Of a DNA stretch of 64,000 nucleotides, positions 56,269 through 64,000 are shown one piece after another. The translations under genes and the position numbers were made by a program. Numbering within the stretch: the stretch's first letter is position 1; each line of letters begins with the position of its first letter. The notes under the pieces were generated by a model. It made no database searches, was not told the DNA's origin, and saw only the letters and a list, made by a program, of their open reading frames with translations. The DNA lies in the NCBI GenBank assembly GCA_028289425.1, contig JANQPL010000018.1:62001-126000 (forward strand), written 5' to 3'. The DNA is from Alphaproteobacteria bacterium. GTDB taxonomy: Bacteria; Pseudomonadota; Alphaproteobacteria; JANQMY01.

Positions 56269-57968
56269 CATCGGACACGGCAACTCAGCAAGGGTCTCGC
56301 TCTGCCCACGAGAATGCTGAATTGGTTTTTCTCCCTCTCGGCGGTGCGGGCGAAATCGGCATGAATCTCAATCTCTACGGCTATGGACCGGACCATGACC
56401 GGAAATGGATCATGGTGGATCTGGGCGTGACGTTCGGTAATGAGGCGACGCCAGGCATCGACATCATCATGGCGGACCCGCAATTCATCGCCGATAATCG
56501 CGAGAATCTGGTCGCGTTGATCCTGACTCATGGCCATGAAGATCACATTGGCGCTGTGCCCTATTTGTGGCCGGAATTGGAATGCCCGCTTTACGCAACA
56601 CCGTTCACGGCTTCTTTAGTACGGCGGAAACTGGATGAAGAAGGGCTGAACGATGTGCCGCTTAATGTGGTCCCACTTGGCGGCGTCATCGACCTAGATC
56701 CGTTTTCCGTTGAGTTGATTTCTCTGACCCACTCGATCCCGGAACCGAACGCGCTGGCGATCCGAACGCCAGCCGGCACCGTGTTGCACAGCGGTGATTG
56801 GAAAATCGACGACGAGCCACTGATTGGGCAGACTACGGATGAAAAAGCCCTCAAAGACTTGGGGGATGCGGGAGTTTTGGCAATTGTCTGCGATTCAACC
56901 AACGCTTTGAGCGAAGGCATATCCGGATCGGAAGGAGACGTGCGGCGCAATCTGGTCGACCTTGTCCGTGACATGACCGGCCGGGTTGTGATTACCGCAT
57001 TTGCCTCGAACGTTGCCCGTGTGGCAACAGCGGCACATGCGGCGGCAGAATGCGATCGTCACTTGGTGTTGATGGGGCGGTCCATGCACCGCATTGTGGC
57101 TGCCGCCCGTGAGAACGGTTACTTGAGCGATTTTCCGAATCTGGTCGATGAGCGCGATGCCGGATTCCTACCACCGGACAAGGTGCTTTATCTTTGCACT
57201 GGAAGCCAGGGCGAACCTCGTGCAGCCCTTGCCAGAATAGCCAGCGGCACCCATCCCCATATCGTTCTCGAGGAAGGCGATGCCGTCATCTTTTCATCCA
57301 GAATTATTCCGGGTAATGAAAAAAGTATTTTCGCTTTGCAAAACGAACTTGTCGCGCAGGGCGTTCAAATTCATACGGAAAAAGACAACGACATCCATGT
57401 TTCAGGTCATCCGTGTCGGGATGAGTTGACAAGAATGTACCAATGGGTGCGGCCCGAAATCTCTATTCCGGTTCATGGTGAGTTGAGACATCTCCAAGCA
57501 CACGCCAACCTCGCAAAAGAGCTTCAAGTTCCGAACGTATTCGTGGCACCCAACGGAACACTTCTCCGGTTGGCACCGGGAGCGCCGGAAGTGATCGATC
57601 ATGTGCCCACAGGACGGCTCTACCTGGATGGGGACATACTTTTGTCCTCAGACGACGAGCCGTTAAAGGAGCGTCGCAGGGTCGCGTATTCGGGGTTGAT
57701 TTCAGTGGTTCTAGTGGTTGATGGCGAAGGACGATTGGCAGCAGAGCCCGCCATTGAAATTGTCGGTGTCCCTAGTGTGCCTGGGGAACCCCTTTCGGTA
57801 GAAATCGAAGAGGTTATCGACCAGGTCTTCCAGCGCGAACGCTATCGAAAGTTCCATAAAGGTCATTCCATGGAGGAACTCGTTCGCCGGGCCGTTCGCC
57901 AAAAGGCCAAGGAACTGACCGGCAAAAAGCCGACCACCGTCGTACGCCTCGTAAGCTTGGACAGATAG
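56265..57968 (+). CDS. rnj: Ribonuclease J
   Basis: Metallo-beta-lactamase/beta-CASP nuclease with 5' exonuclease and endonuclease activity; acts in rRNA maturation and mRNA decay. At 567 aa from GTG 56265 it has the zinc motif [15 protein letters not shown] (His89, His91, Asp93, His94), further ligand His in [18 protein letters not shown], the beta-CASP domain ([30 protein letters not shown]) and [15 protein letters not shown]. The C-terminal domain is present. It lies between coaX and the DUF1467 gene, a stable alphaproteobacterial order. Confidence 0.96.
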   Translation: MTSDTATQQGSRSAHENAELVFLPLGGAGEIGMNLNLYGYGPDHDRKWIMVDLGVTFGNEATPGIDIIMADPQFIADNRENLVALILTHGHEDHIGAVPYLWPELECPLYATPFTASLVRRKLDEEGLNDVPLNVVPLGGVIDLDPFSVELISLTHSIPEPNALAIRTPAGTVLHSGDWKIDDEPLIGQTTDEKALKDLGDAGVLAIVCDSTNALSEGISGSEGDVRRNLVDLVRDMTGRVVITAFASNVARVATAAHAAAECDRHLVLMGRSMHRIVAAARENGYLSDFPNLVDERDAGFLPPDKVLYLCTGSQGEPRAALARIASGTHPHIVLEEGDAVIFSSRIIPGNEKSIFALQNELVAQGVQIHTEKDNDIHVSGHPCRDELTRMYQWVRPEISIPVHGELRHLQAHANLAKELQVPNVFVAPNGTLLRLAPGAPEVIDHVPTGRLYLDGDILLSSDDEPLKERRRVAYSGLISVVLVVDGEGRLAAEPAIEIVGVPSVPGEPLSVEIEEVIDQVFQRERYRKFHKGHSMEELVRRAVRQKAKELTGKKPTTVVRLVSLDR

Positions 57969-57979
57969 GGACGGCATTT

Positions 57980-58231
57980 ATGTCCATATTCACTCAGATC
58001 GGTATTTTCTTTATTGTTTGGTGGGTTGTGCTTTTCGTGACGTTGCCACTATGGGTTCAAGGGCAAGTCGAGCAAGAGGAAGTCGAGCCTGGAACGGATC
58101 CGGGCGCTCCGGTTAATCCAAACCTTGGCCGCAAATTCCTACTAACAACCGCCATCGCATTGGTAGTCTCGATCGCGATTATCGCCGGGATTAATCTCGG
58201 GCTTTTTGATCGGTTTTACCAAAACAAATAA
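57980..58231 (+). CDS. DUF1467 family small membrane protein
   Basis: An 83-aa protein with two transmembrane helices (about 5-27 and 53-75) and a short polar loop rich in Glu and Pro (QVEQEEVEPGTDPGAP). The family is confined mostly to alphaproteobacteria and has no assigned function. Start ATG 57980, 11 bp after rnj, so the two genes likely share a transcript, which ends at the hairpin immediately after this gene. Confidence 0.9.
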   Translation: MSIFTQIGIFFIVWWVVLFVTLPLWVQGQVEQEEVEPGTDPGAPVNPNLGRKFLLTTAIALVVSIAIIAGINLGLFDRFYQNK

Positions 58232-58269
58232 GCAGAGCCCGTTTCCGGAGCTCTGCTTAAATGACCTTT
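58229..58269 (+). terminator. Terminator after the DUF1467 gene
   Basis: TAAGCAGAGC (58229-58238, starting in the stop codon) pairs perfectly over 10 bp with GCTCTGCTTA (58250-58259), loop 11 nt. A short T run (TTTTT, 58266-58270) follows after a 6-nt gap. Likely end of the nuo-birA-coaX-rnj-DUF1467 transcription region. Confidence 0.65.
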
Positions 58270-58611
58270 TTCCATCTCAATTTCGCTGAACTACCCGCAA
58301 TTGGGGCGAAATCAAGGTAGCCTCCCCAGACTTTGGCTGCTTTGAGCAGTTCCCTTTCAAAGGTGTCGCAATAATAAGTCCAGGTTTTAAGCCTGTCACG
58401 CAACTTTGTTATTTGGGCCGAAAAAAAAACGACAAACTATTGCGAAAACGTCACAGCCATATGGTTGACGGAGGCGCCTTGGTCGGGAAGGTGAGCACCT
58501 TGGGGCCGCTTGTAAACCAAGTTTGATTCCCGGGCCTTGACAGCGGCCAGTCTCCACGCGACCCTCCTTGGAAAGTGGGTCCAAAATTCCAGTATTTGAG
58601 TGAGGTAGTTG
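58270..58611. other. Intergenic region before the secreted protein gene
   Basis: A 342-bp gap. I see no gene of recognised family, RNA gene or repeat. A TTGACA occurs at 58537-58542 on plus but has no matching -10 box at 16-18 bp, so no promoter can be assigned with confidence. GAGG at 58602-58605 is the probable ribosome site of the next gene. An A-rich tract (AAAAAAAAA) lies around 58420-58430. Confidence 0.5.
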
Positions 58612-60270
58612 GTGAAAAAGGGGGTAGTGATCGGCGGATTGCTGAGCGTTCTCCTTGCGTTTGGAGAGGCCGCGGCCGCCGAATGGCGCGTTAGCAAGAC
58701 CAGTTGGTCTGCAGCCGATGAAGAGAAGTTTGGGGAATTTGTCCGGTCGATCGGCGAAAGTGATTGTAACACGGTCACTTCCTGTTTGGCCGGCTCTGCA
58801 AATCCTTATCGAAGCACCGATCCAAAGGGGTTGCGTTTCGTTGCCGACTGTGCGGATCTGCCGTATCTGCTTCGGGGCTATTTTGCCTGGAAAATGGAGC
58901 TCCCCTTCACTTACGTGAACAGCGTTTATTTGAACAGCGCGGCGGACGGGGATCCGCGCTTTTCGAAATCCGGAAACCGTGTTGGATCGCGTACGTCGGT
59001 TAAACTGGCGCCGACGGGAGGCGGGACGAACGCTGTTTCGTTTCTGAAGACCATCCGCAATGTGGTTTCTTCGGCCACGTTCCGCACATCACCCGAATTC
59101 AATCGATATCCTTATTCGGACTTCTATTCTCCCGAGATCAATAGAGAGTCCGTTCGTGCGGGCACAGTCATTTATGACATTAATGGCCATGTAGCTGTGG
59201 TTTACAAAGTCGGAACAGATGGGCGGATCTACTACATTGATGCTCATCCCGATAACACGCTGACCAGAAGCATTTATGGCCGGCAAATCCCTCGTACGGA
59301 CCCGGAACTCGGCGCAGGGTTTAAAAACTGGCGACCCGTCAAGGTGATCAATGCTGAGCGCGACGATAACGGCACGGTCGTCGGGGGCAAGATCACACTA
59401 GAGAAGAACGAGAACATCCCCGACCATTCAACGGTCCAGTACTTCGGCACCGAACCCAATCCCGACGAAAACTGGGAGCTGGCCGAATACACCTATGGCG
59501 ACCAAGCGGTCCAGTATTACGAATTCGTCCGTCATGCCATGGCCGACGGCGATCTGGTTTATGACCCGATCTTCGAGCTCCGGGCCATGATGCAGGGCCT
59601 GTGTCAGGACATCCAGGATCGCGGGTTGGCGGTTGACGCCGCCATTCGGCAAGGGATCCATCAAAAGCCGGCCCCGGATCGGTTGCCAGACAATATTTAT
59701 GGCACCCATGGGGAATGGGAAATCTATTCGTCTCCCTCTCGGGATGCACGTCTGAAGACCAAGTTCAAAGAGCTGCGCGATCAAATCGCCTATTTCGCGG
59801 ACCTATACTACCAATGGGATTCGCGCGTGGTATTTTCGGGCTCAAGCCTGAAGCGCGCGCTCTTGCCGGTCTACGAGGAAGAAGCTGCTGCGTGCACGTA
59901 CACCTACACGAACAGCAGCGGCAAACCGGTGACACTGAGTTTTCAACAAATATCGGACCGACTCTTCGATCTGTCTTTCGACCCCTACCACTGCATTGAA
60001 CGCCGTTGGGGGGCCACGGAACGGCCGGAGATTTCTTCCTGTAAAGATGGCCGCAAGAAGCGCCGCTGGTACGAGGCCCAACAAAATCTACGCAATCAAA
60101 TAGACCGCACCTACGATGCGTTTATGGGACATTCGGCGGAAGAGCTCCTTCAGCCGGGCGGCGAGGGCAAAGGCGTGGCGGAAGCCCCGGATATCGACGT
60201 GAAATCGTTGATCGAGAGTTTTCACATTCGCCCCGTACCGCCGGGACCGGAGCGCGAAAGCGAAAGCTGA
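58612..60270 (+). CDS. Secreted protein of unknown function with cysteine-peptidase-like Cys/His/Asp signature
   Basis: I cannot name this family. The 552-aa protein has a Sec signal peptide: KK, hydrophobic GVVIGGLLSVLLAF, then cleavage near AAAAE (about residue 23), so the mature protein is periplasmic or outside. The N-terminal half carries Cys80 in FVADCADLPYLLRGYFAW, His193 in YDINGHVAVVYKV and Asp210 in IYYIDAHPDNTL. Order, spacing and the local patterns (Cys at the start of a helix, His in a GHVAxV strand, Asp on the next strand) are those of NlpC/P60, CHAP or amidase-like papain folds. The C-terminal half (from about 300) is alpha-rich, with a pair of segments near 410-430 and 480-490 and eight Cys overall (several in CTYTYTNSSG, CIERRWG and SSCKDGRKKRRW). 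No peptidoglycan-binding repeat is visible. Start is GTG 58612 with GAGG upstream. Its gene stands alone between two terminators. Confidence 0.75.
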   Translation: MKKGVVIGGLLSVLLAFGEAAAAEWRVSKTSWSAADEEKFGEFVRSIGESDCNTVTSCLAGSANPYRSTDPKGLRFVADCADLPYLLRGYFAWKMELPFTYVNSVYLNSAADGDPRFSKSGNRVGSRTSVKLAPTGGGTNAVSFLKTIRNVVSSATFRTSPEFNRYPYSDFYSPEINRESVRAGTVIYDINGHVAVVYKVGTDGRIYYIDAHPDNTLTRSIYGRQIPRTDPELGAGFKNWRPVKVINAERDDNGTVVGGKITLEKNENIPDHSTVQYFGTEPNPDENWELAEYTYGDQAVQYYEFVRHAMADGDLVYDPIFELRAMMQGLCQDIQDRGLAVDAAIRQGIHQKPAPDRLPDNIYGTHGEWEIYSSPSRDARLKTKFKELRDQIAYFADLYYQWDSRVVFSGSSLKRALLPVYEEEAAACTYTYTNSSGKPVTLSFQQISDRLFDLSFDPYHCIERRWGATERPEISSCKDGRKKRRWYEAQQNLRNQIDRTYDAFMGHSAEELLQPGGEGKGVAEAPDIDVKSLIESFHIRPVPPGPERESES

Positions 60271-60322
60271 CCTTTTCTCCTCTAGGGTGTTCGGGCAATC
60301 TTTTCATAGTATGGTTTAACGG

Positions 60323-60351
60323 CGGTCATCGATTCGGATGATCGTCTTTTT
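60323..60351 (+). terminator. Rho-independent terminator before proS
   Basis: CGGTCATC (60323-60330) pairs with GATGATCG (60337-60344, one GU pair) around a 6-nt loop, followed by TCTTTTT. It ends 20 bp before the proS ATG. It either ends the transcript of the secreted protein or, if proS is read through, acts as a leader element. Confidence 0.6.
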
Positions 60352-60371
60352 GCCGTAACAGACGCCCTCTT

Positions 60372-61688
60372 ATGAGACTTTCCCGTTATTTCCTGCCGAC
60401 TTTGAAAGAGAACCCGGCCGAAGCGCAAATCATGTCCCATCGCTTGATGCTTCGCGCAGGACTAATGCGGCAGTCTTCCGCCGGTATCTATTCTTGGCTA
60501 CCCCTTGGCTACCGGGTGCTCAAGAACATTGAGCAAATCGTGCGCGAAGAGCAGGATCGGGCCGGGGCGGTTGAGTTGTTAATGCCGACAATTCAATCAG
60601 CGGACCTGTGGCGGGAAAGCGGACGCTACGATGATTATGGAAAAGAGATGCTGCGGATTACCGATCGGCACGATCGGGAAATGCTGTACGGTCCCACAAA
60701 CGAAGAACTGATCACGGACATATTTCGCAGCGCTGTAAAGTCGTACAAAGACCTTCCTCTCAATCTCTATCACATCCAATGGAAATTCCGCGATGAGATC
60801 CGCCCCAGATTTGGCGTGATGCGTGGCCGCGAGTTCCTTATGAAAGACGCCTATTCCTTTGATATCGACAAAGAAGGGGCGCGTCAGGCCTACAACAAGA
60901 TGTTTGTCGCTTACTTGCGCACCTTTGACCGAATGGGACTAAAGGCGATCCCCATGGCGGCGGACACGGGGCCAATTGGCGGCGATATGAGCCACGAGTT
61001 CATTGTGCTTGCCGATACCGGTGAATCCGAGGTGTTTTGCCACAAAGATCTTGTGGCCATGGACCCACCGGATGCGGGCATCGACTACGAGTCTGACCTG
61101 CAACCCCTCATTAATCAGCGCACGGCGCTTTATGCGGCAACCGATGAACTGCACGATGAGAGTGAGTTTAACAAAATCCCGGAAAGTGACCGGTTGACCG
61201 CCCGTGGCATAGAGGTGGGTCATATTTTCTACTTCGGGACAAAGTACTCTGCCTCTATGGGTGCCGTCGTTACAGGGCCGGACGGCAAGGACGTGCCCGT
61301 GGAAATGGGGTCCTATGGCATTGGGGTATCTCGATTGGTGGGCGGCATTGTTGAGGCGTGTCACGATGACAATGGAATTATTTGGCCGGACAGCGTTGCG
61401 CCGTTCTCGGTGGGGCTCATAAACCTCAAGTCAGGCGATACGGGCACGGACAATGAGTGTGAGGCCATTTATGCCGAGCTTACGAACAGAGGCTTCTCGG
61501 TTCTCTACGACGACACCGATGAACGGGCAGGCGCTAAATTTGGTCAGATGGACCTGATTGGATTGCCTTGGCAGCTGATTGTTGGGCCAAGAGGCCTCAA
61601 GTCCGGCGTCGTTGAGGTCAAGAGGCGCGATACCGGCAAGCGCGAGGAGCTGTCTCGCGAGGCGGCAATGAACCTGATCGCAGCTTAG
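60372..61688 (+). CDS. proS: Proline--tRNA ligase (short alphaproteobacterial form)
   Basis: Class II aminoacyl-tRNA synthetase that charges tRNA-Pro. At 438 aa it has motif 1 ([36 protein letters not shown]), motif 2 ([25 protein letters not shown]) and motif 3 ([16 protein letters not shown]), with the anticodon-binding domain at the C-terminus. The editing INS domain of the long bacterial form (570 aa, as in E. coli) is absent, typical for alphaproteobacteria. A stand-alone editing protein such as ProXp-ala would be expected elsewhere. 13 bp before the first Lol permease gene. Confidence 0.96.
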   Translation: MRLSRYFLPTLKENPAEAQIMSHRLMLRAGLMRQSSAGIYSWLPLGYRVLKNIEQIVREEQDRAGAVELLMPTIQSADLWRESGRYDDYGKEMLRITDRHDREMLYGPTNEELITDIFRSAVKSYKDLPLNLYHIQWKFRDEIRPRFGVMRGREFLMKDAYSFDIDKEGARQAYNKMFVAYLRTFDRMGLKAIPMAADTGPIGGDMSHEFIVLADTGESEVFCHKDLVAMDPPDAGIDYESDLQPLINQRTALYAATDELHDESEFNKIPESDRLTARGIEVGHIFYFGTKYSASMGAVVTGPDGKDVPVEMGSYGIGVSRLVGGIVEACHDDNGIIWPDSVAPFSVGLINLKSGDTGTDNECEAIYAELTNRGFSVLYDDTDERAGAKFGQMDLIGLPWQLIVGPRGLKSGVVEVKRRDTGKREELSREAAMNLIAA

Positions 61689-61701
61689 GACGCTTGGCAT
61701 C

Positions 61702-63000
61702 GTGGCGGAAACTAGGCCTTTTGCTGCTTTCGAATGGGGACTTGCTTGGCGCTATTTGAGGGCCCGACGGCAAGAGGGGTTCTTGTCTCTAATAGCCGGG
61801 TTCTCCATCTTGGGTATTTCGCTGGGCGTTGCCACCCTGATCATCGTGCTCGCGGTTTGGAATGGCTTCGAACGCGAGTTCCTCGACCGTGTATTGGGCT
61901 TTAACGGTCATGTGGTCATGCGGGCCTATGAAGGAGCCGATGGACGAGGATTGATCTTTGGACATGGAGAAATTGTCGCGAAAGTCCTAAACGATCGGGA
62001 TGTTACGGCAGCTATTCCGTATACTGAAGGGGCCGCAATTGCACAGAGCAGGCGGGCGAGCCTAGGTATTCTGGTACGGGGGCTCGATACTGACGGACTT
62101 CGAAACAACAAGCTCCTATCCGAACAGATAGACGAAACGGCGCTGGAGTCGCTCAGCGCGGGAAAAGGCGTCATTCTCGGAAGGAGGCTGGCTGAGACCG
62201 CCGGGGTCGGCGTGGGGGATCTCATAAAACTCGTTTCCCCCGAAGGCGATCGAACGCCCTTCGGCATTATTCCGCGCACCAAAGACTATACGGTCTCGGG
62301 CATCTTCGAAGCGGGAATGTTCACAATCGACAATACATTTGCATTCCTCGATTTCGACGAGGCTCAATTGTTCTTCGGCTATGGGGGGAACGCCACATCG
62401 ATTGAAATCATGCTGGCCGATCCAAATGATGTGGAATGTCCGGACCCTCAAGCCCAATCCTGCGTTCTGCGGCGCCTTCTGATGGCCGGGAACGACCAGG
62501 TCTATTTGCGGGATTGGCGGCATTCCAGCGAGGGATTTCTCAATTTTGTCAAAGAACAGCGCAATGTGGTCGCTTTGGTCCTGGGCCTGATCGTGCTTGT
62601 GGCGGCGCTCAACATCATCTCGAGCCTGACCATATTGGTCAAAGACAAAGTCGAAGACATTGCCGTACTGCGCACCATGGGAACGTCCCGTGGTTCCGTG
62701 ATGCGGGTCTTTCTCATTTCCGGCACGTCGATCGGGGTTGTGGGGGCTTTGCTCGGGCTGTTGCTCGGTGTCGGCGTCACGTCGAACATCGAAACGCTGC
62801 GGGCCGTCATAACTTCCCTGACCGGCGCCGACCCCTTCTCTCCAGAGATCTATTTCATCGACAAACTACCGGCGCGCCTCGATCCTTGGGAAACCGGGCT
62901 CGTCGTTTCGTTCGCCATTTTGGTCTCCTTTGTTGCAACACTGCTGCCGTCCCGACGCGCGGCCAGAACTGACCCCGTGGAAGCGCTGCGCTATGAGTGA
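61702..63000 (+). CDS. Lipoprotein-releasing ABC transporter permease, LolC/LolE family (first copy)
   Basis: Inner-membrane permease that, with LolD, releases lipoproteins to the carrier LolA. At 432 aa from GTG 61702 it has the FtsX/MacB-type layout: cytoplasmic FEWGLAWRYLRARRQEGFLSLIAGFSILGISLGVATLIIVLAVWNGFE with the first helix (about 25-50), a large periplasmic domain (about 50-285), then three helices (about 290-315, 335-360, 385-415). The core motif VKDKVEDIAVLRTMGTSRGSVMRVFL is typical. Ends at TDPVEALRYE, the usual end of the family. LolC and LolE cannot be separated from sequence alone. It follows proS at 13 bp, a frequent alphaproteobacterial arrangement. Confidence 0.93.
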   Translation: MAETRPFAAFEWGLAWRYLRARRQEGFLSLIAGFSILGISLGVATLIIVLAVWNGFEREFLDRVLGFNGHVVMRAYEGADGRGLIFGHGEIVAKVLNDRDVTAAIPYTEGAAIAQSRRASLGILVRGLDTDGLRNNKLLSEQIDETALESLSAGKGVILGRRLAETAGVGVGDLIKLVSPEGDRTPFGIIPRTKDYTVSGIFEAGMFTIDNTFAFLDFDEAQLFFGYGGNATSIEIMLADPNDVECPDPQAQSCVLRRLLMAGNDQVYLRDWRHSSEGFLNFVKEQRNVVALVLGLIVLVAALNIISSLTILVKDKVEDIAVLRTMGTSRGSVMRVFLISGTSIGVVGALLGLLLGVGVTSNIETLRAVITSLTGADPFSPEIYFIDKLPARLDPWETGLVVSFAILVSFVATLLPSRRAARTDPVEALRYE

Positions 63001-63056
63001 CACGTTTGTCGGTGAACCGATGGTGCTTGTGAAAAATAGGCCGGACGCTGTTTGAA

Positions 63057-64000
63057 ATGATCGTTTTCAATCGCCACGAACAGATGTTGGCCTCGAGATA
63101 TCTACGTGCCCGCCGCCGCGAGGGCTCGGCTTCCGTGACGGCTGTGTTTTCGTTTCTCGGGATCATGCTTGGCGTCGCAACGCTCATAATCGTCATGTCC
63201 GTCATGACCGGTCTACGCCAACAATTGCTGGACCTCATTCTGGGTACCGAAGGGCACATCATTGTCGAAGCCGACAGCCGATATTTTGCCGGGTACGAAG
63301 AATTGCAAAACAAAATTCAACAATCACCGCATGTGGCGCGCGTGGCCCCGATCATCAATGGGCAGGCCATGGCGTCGAAAAGATCGCGCGTTGTACCCGG
63401 TCGGGTTCGCGGCGTCGAACCAAGCTATTTCAGTGACCAAAGTGAGTTTTCTCAGCGGGTCCGTCGTGGGTCGCTCGATGATTTTGAAGGGGATGTTGTG
63501 GTGCTCTGGCTGGGCATCTCTTCCCAACTAGGTTTGCGGGTGGGAGACACCGTTACGCTTCTGACGCCGGGGGAGCCTGAGGGTGATTTTCCGGGTGTTC
63601 CGCTTACTCGCAGTTTTGAAATCGTGGCTTTATTTTACGTCGAATATGACTACGAGTTCCCCGAAATACTCATGCCACTGGAGACTGCCAAAGGGTATTT
63701 CGAAACGAATGGCGGCATTAGCGCCCTTGAGGTTTTGGTGGACGAGCCGCTGGCTGTCGACGCCCACCGCGCGGCCATTGAAGCAATGCTCGGCCCTGGT
63801 CAGCGATTGCGCGATTGGCAGCAGATCAACAAATCGCTGGTGAACGCGTTGTATGTGGAACGCAACATGATGTTCTTCATCTTGGTACTGATTGTGTTGG
63901 TTGCGTCCATGAACATTGTGTCGGGGTTGGCCATGTTGGTCAAAGACAAGGCGCGCGACATCGCCATTCTTCGAACTATGGGCGCGACCCAAACATCCGT
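63057..64000 (+). CDS. Second LolC/LolE-family permease, truncated by window end
   Basis: The frame opens at ATG 63057, 57 bp after the first permease, and runs to the window end without a stop; about 315 residues are visible. It begins MIVFNRHEQMLASRYLRARRREGSASV in two blocks (ASRYLRARRREG, AVFSFLGIMLGVATLIIVMSVMTGLR) and later has VLIVLVASMNIVSGLAMLVKDKARDIAILRTMGATQTS. It is clearly paralogous to its neighbour, with the same conserved blocks. Two adjacent copies suggest a LolC/LolE heterodimer instead of the single-permease form. The third and fourth helices and, probably, lolD lie beyond the window. Confidence 0.9.
   Translation, partial: MIVFNRHEQMLASRYLRARRREGSASVTAVFSFLGIMLGVATLIIVMSVMTGLRQQLLDLILGTEGHIIVEADSRYFAGYEELQNKIQQSPHVARVAPIINGQAMASKRSRVVPGRVRGVEPSYFSDQSEFSQRVRRGSLDDFEGDVVVLWLGISSQLGLRVGDTVTLLTPGEPEGDFPGVPLTRSFEIVALFYVEYDYEFPEILMPLETAKGYFETNGGISALEVLVDEPLAVDAHRAAIEAMLGPGQRLRDWQQINKSLVNALYVERNMMFFILVLIVLVASMNIVSGLAMLVKDKARDIAILRTMGATQTS

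Noticed and set aside
58537-58542. A perfect TTGACA upstream of the secreted protein gene
   Set aside because: The sequence at the -10 position is GC-rich (GACCCT or ACCCTC), so no sigma70 promoter is supported.

Overview
The window is a stretch of core chromosome from an alphaproteobacterium. The evidence is the order of the genes (suf operon led by an Rrf2 regulator; clpP-clpX-lon-hupB-tRNA-Val-tRNA-Asp-nuoA to nuoN-birA-coaX-rnj-DUF1467-proS-lolC/E), a short prolyl-tRNA synthetase of the alphaproteobacterial type, a bactofilin/LytM pair, and a DUF455 ferritin-like protein beside a Bcp peroxiredoxin. Base composition looks moderate (mid-50s % GC by eye, not computed). The order cannot be fixed from sequence alone. 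I see no insertion sequence, prophage, integrase, CRISPR array, toxin-antitoxin pair or defence island.

Layout. 1-4 kb: the 3' end of prfB on plus, converging on a minus-strand block bcp -> DUF455 -> LytM endopeptidase -> bactofilin. 4-9.6 kb: a large AsmA/YhdP-like envelope protein on plus, then tyrS and an alpha/beta hydrolase on minus. 9.7-18.1 kb: a complete SUF iron-sulfur operon on plus (iscR-type regulator, IscS/NifS-type desulfurase, sufB, sufC, sufD, sufS, SufU-like scaffold, sufT, sufA, TfoX_N protein), with a good sigma70 promoter, a roughly 200-nt leader and a ten-codon mini-ORF whose stop overlaps the regulator's start. 18-27.3 kb: minus-strand enoyl-CoA hydratase and a GGDEF protein; a plus-strand aldehyde dehydrogenase; then rhlE, parE and glnB-glnA on minus, glnB being preceded by a sigma54 promoter and an NtrC-type site. 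27.5-32.6 kb: aminotransferase, non-canonical thiolase, histidine phosphatase, NAD(P)HX repair enzyme, tRNA-Leu. 32.6-39.5 kb: the protein quality-control cluster tig, clpP, clpX, lon and hupB. 39.6-54.7 kb: tRNA-Val, tRNA-Asp and all fourteen separate nuo genes of respiratory complex I. 54.7-58.2 kb: birA, coaX, rnj, a DUF1467 membrane protein. 58.6-64 kb: a secreted protein of unknown function with a cysteine-peptidase-like signature, proS, and two LolC/LolE-type permeases, the second cut by the window end.

How the parts fit. The SUF operon builds Fe-S clusters, and complex I, encoded 22 kb away, is a major consumer of them. glnB and glnA are the nitrogen sensor and the enzyme under its control. 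The tig-clpP-clpX-lon block covers nascent-chain folding and ATP-dependent proteolysis. The LytM/bactofilin pair, the AsmA-like protein, the Lol permeases and the secreted protein act at the cell envelope.

Most of the window is conserved housekeeping sequence and I do not claim a new multi-gene system. The points most worth following are the mini-ORF coupled to the SUF regulator, the secreted Cys/His/Asp protein at 58.6 kb, the thiolase homologue without the usual catalytic His motif, the histidine-rich insert in NuoL, the overlapping LytM/bactofilin pair, and the sigma54/NtrC arrangement in front of glnBA.
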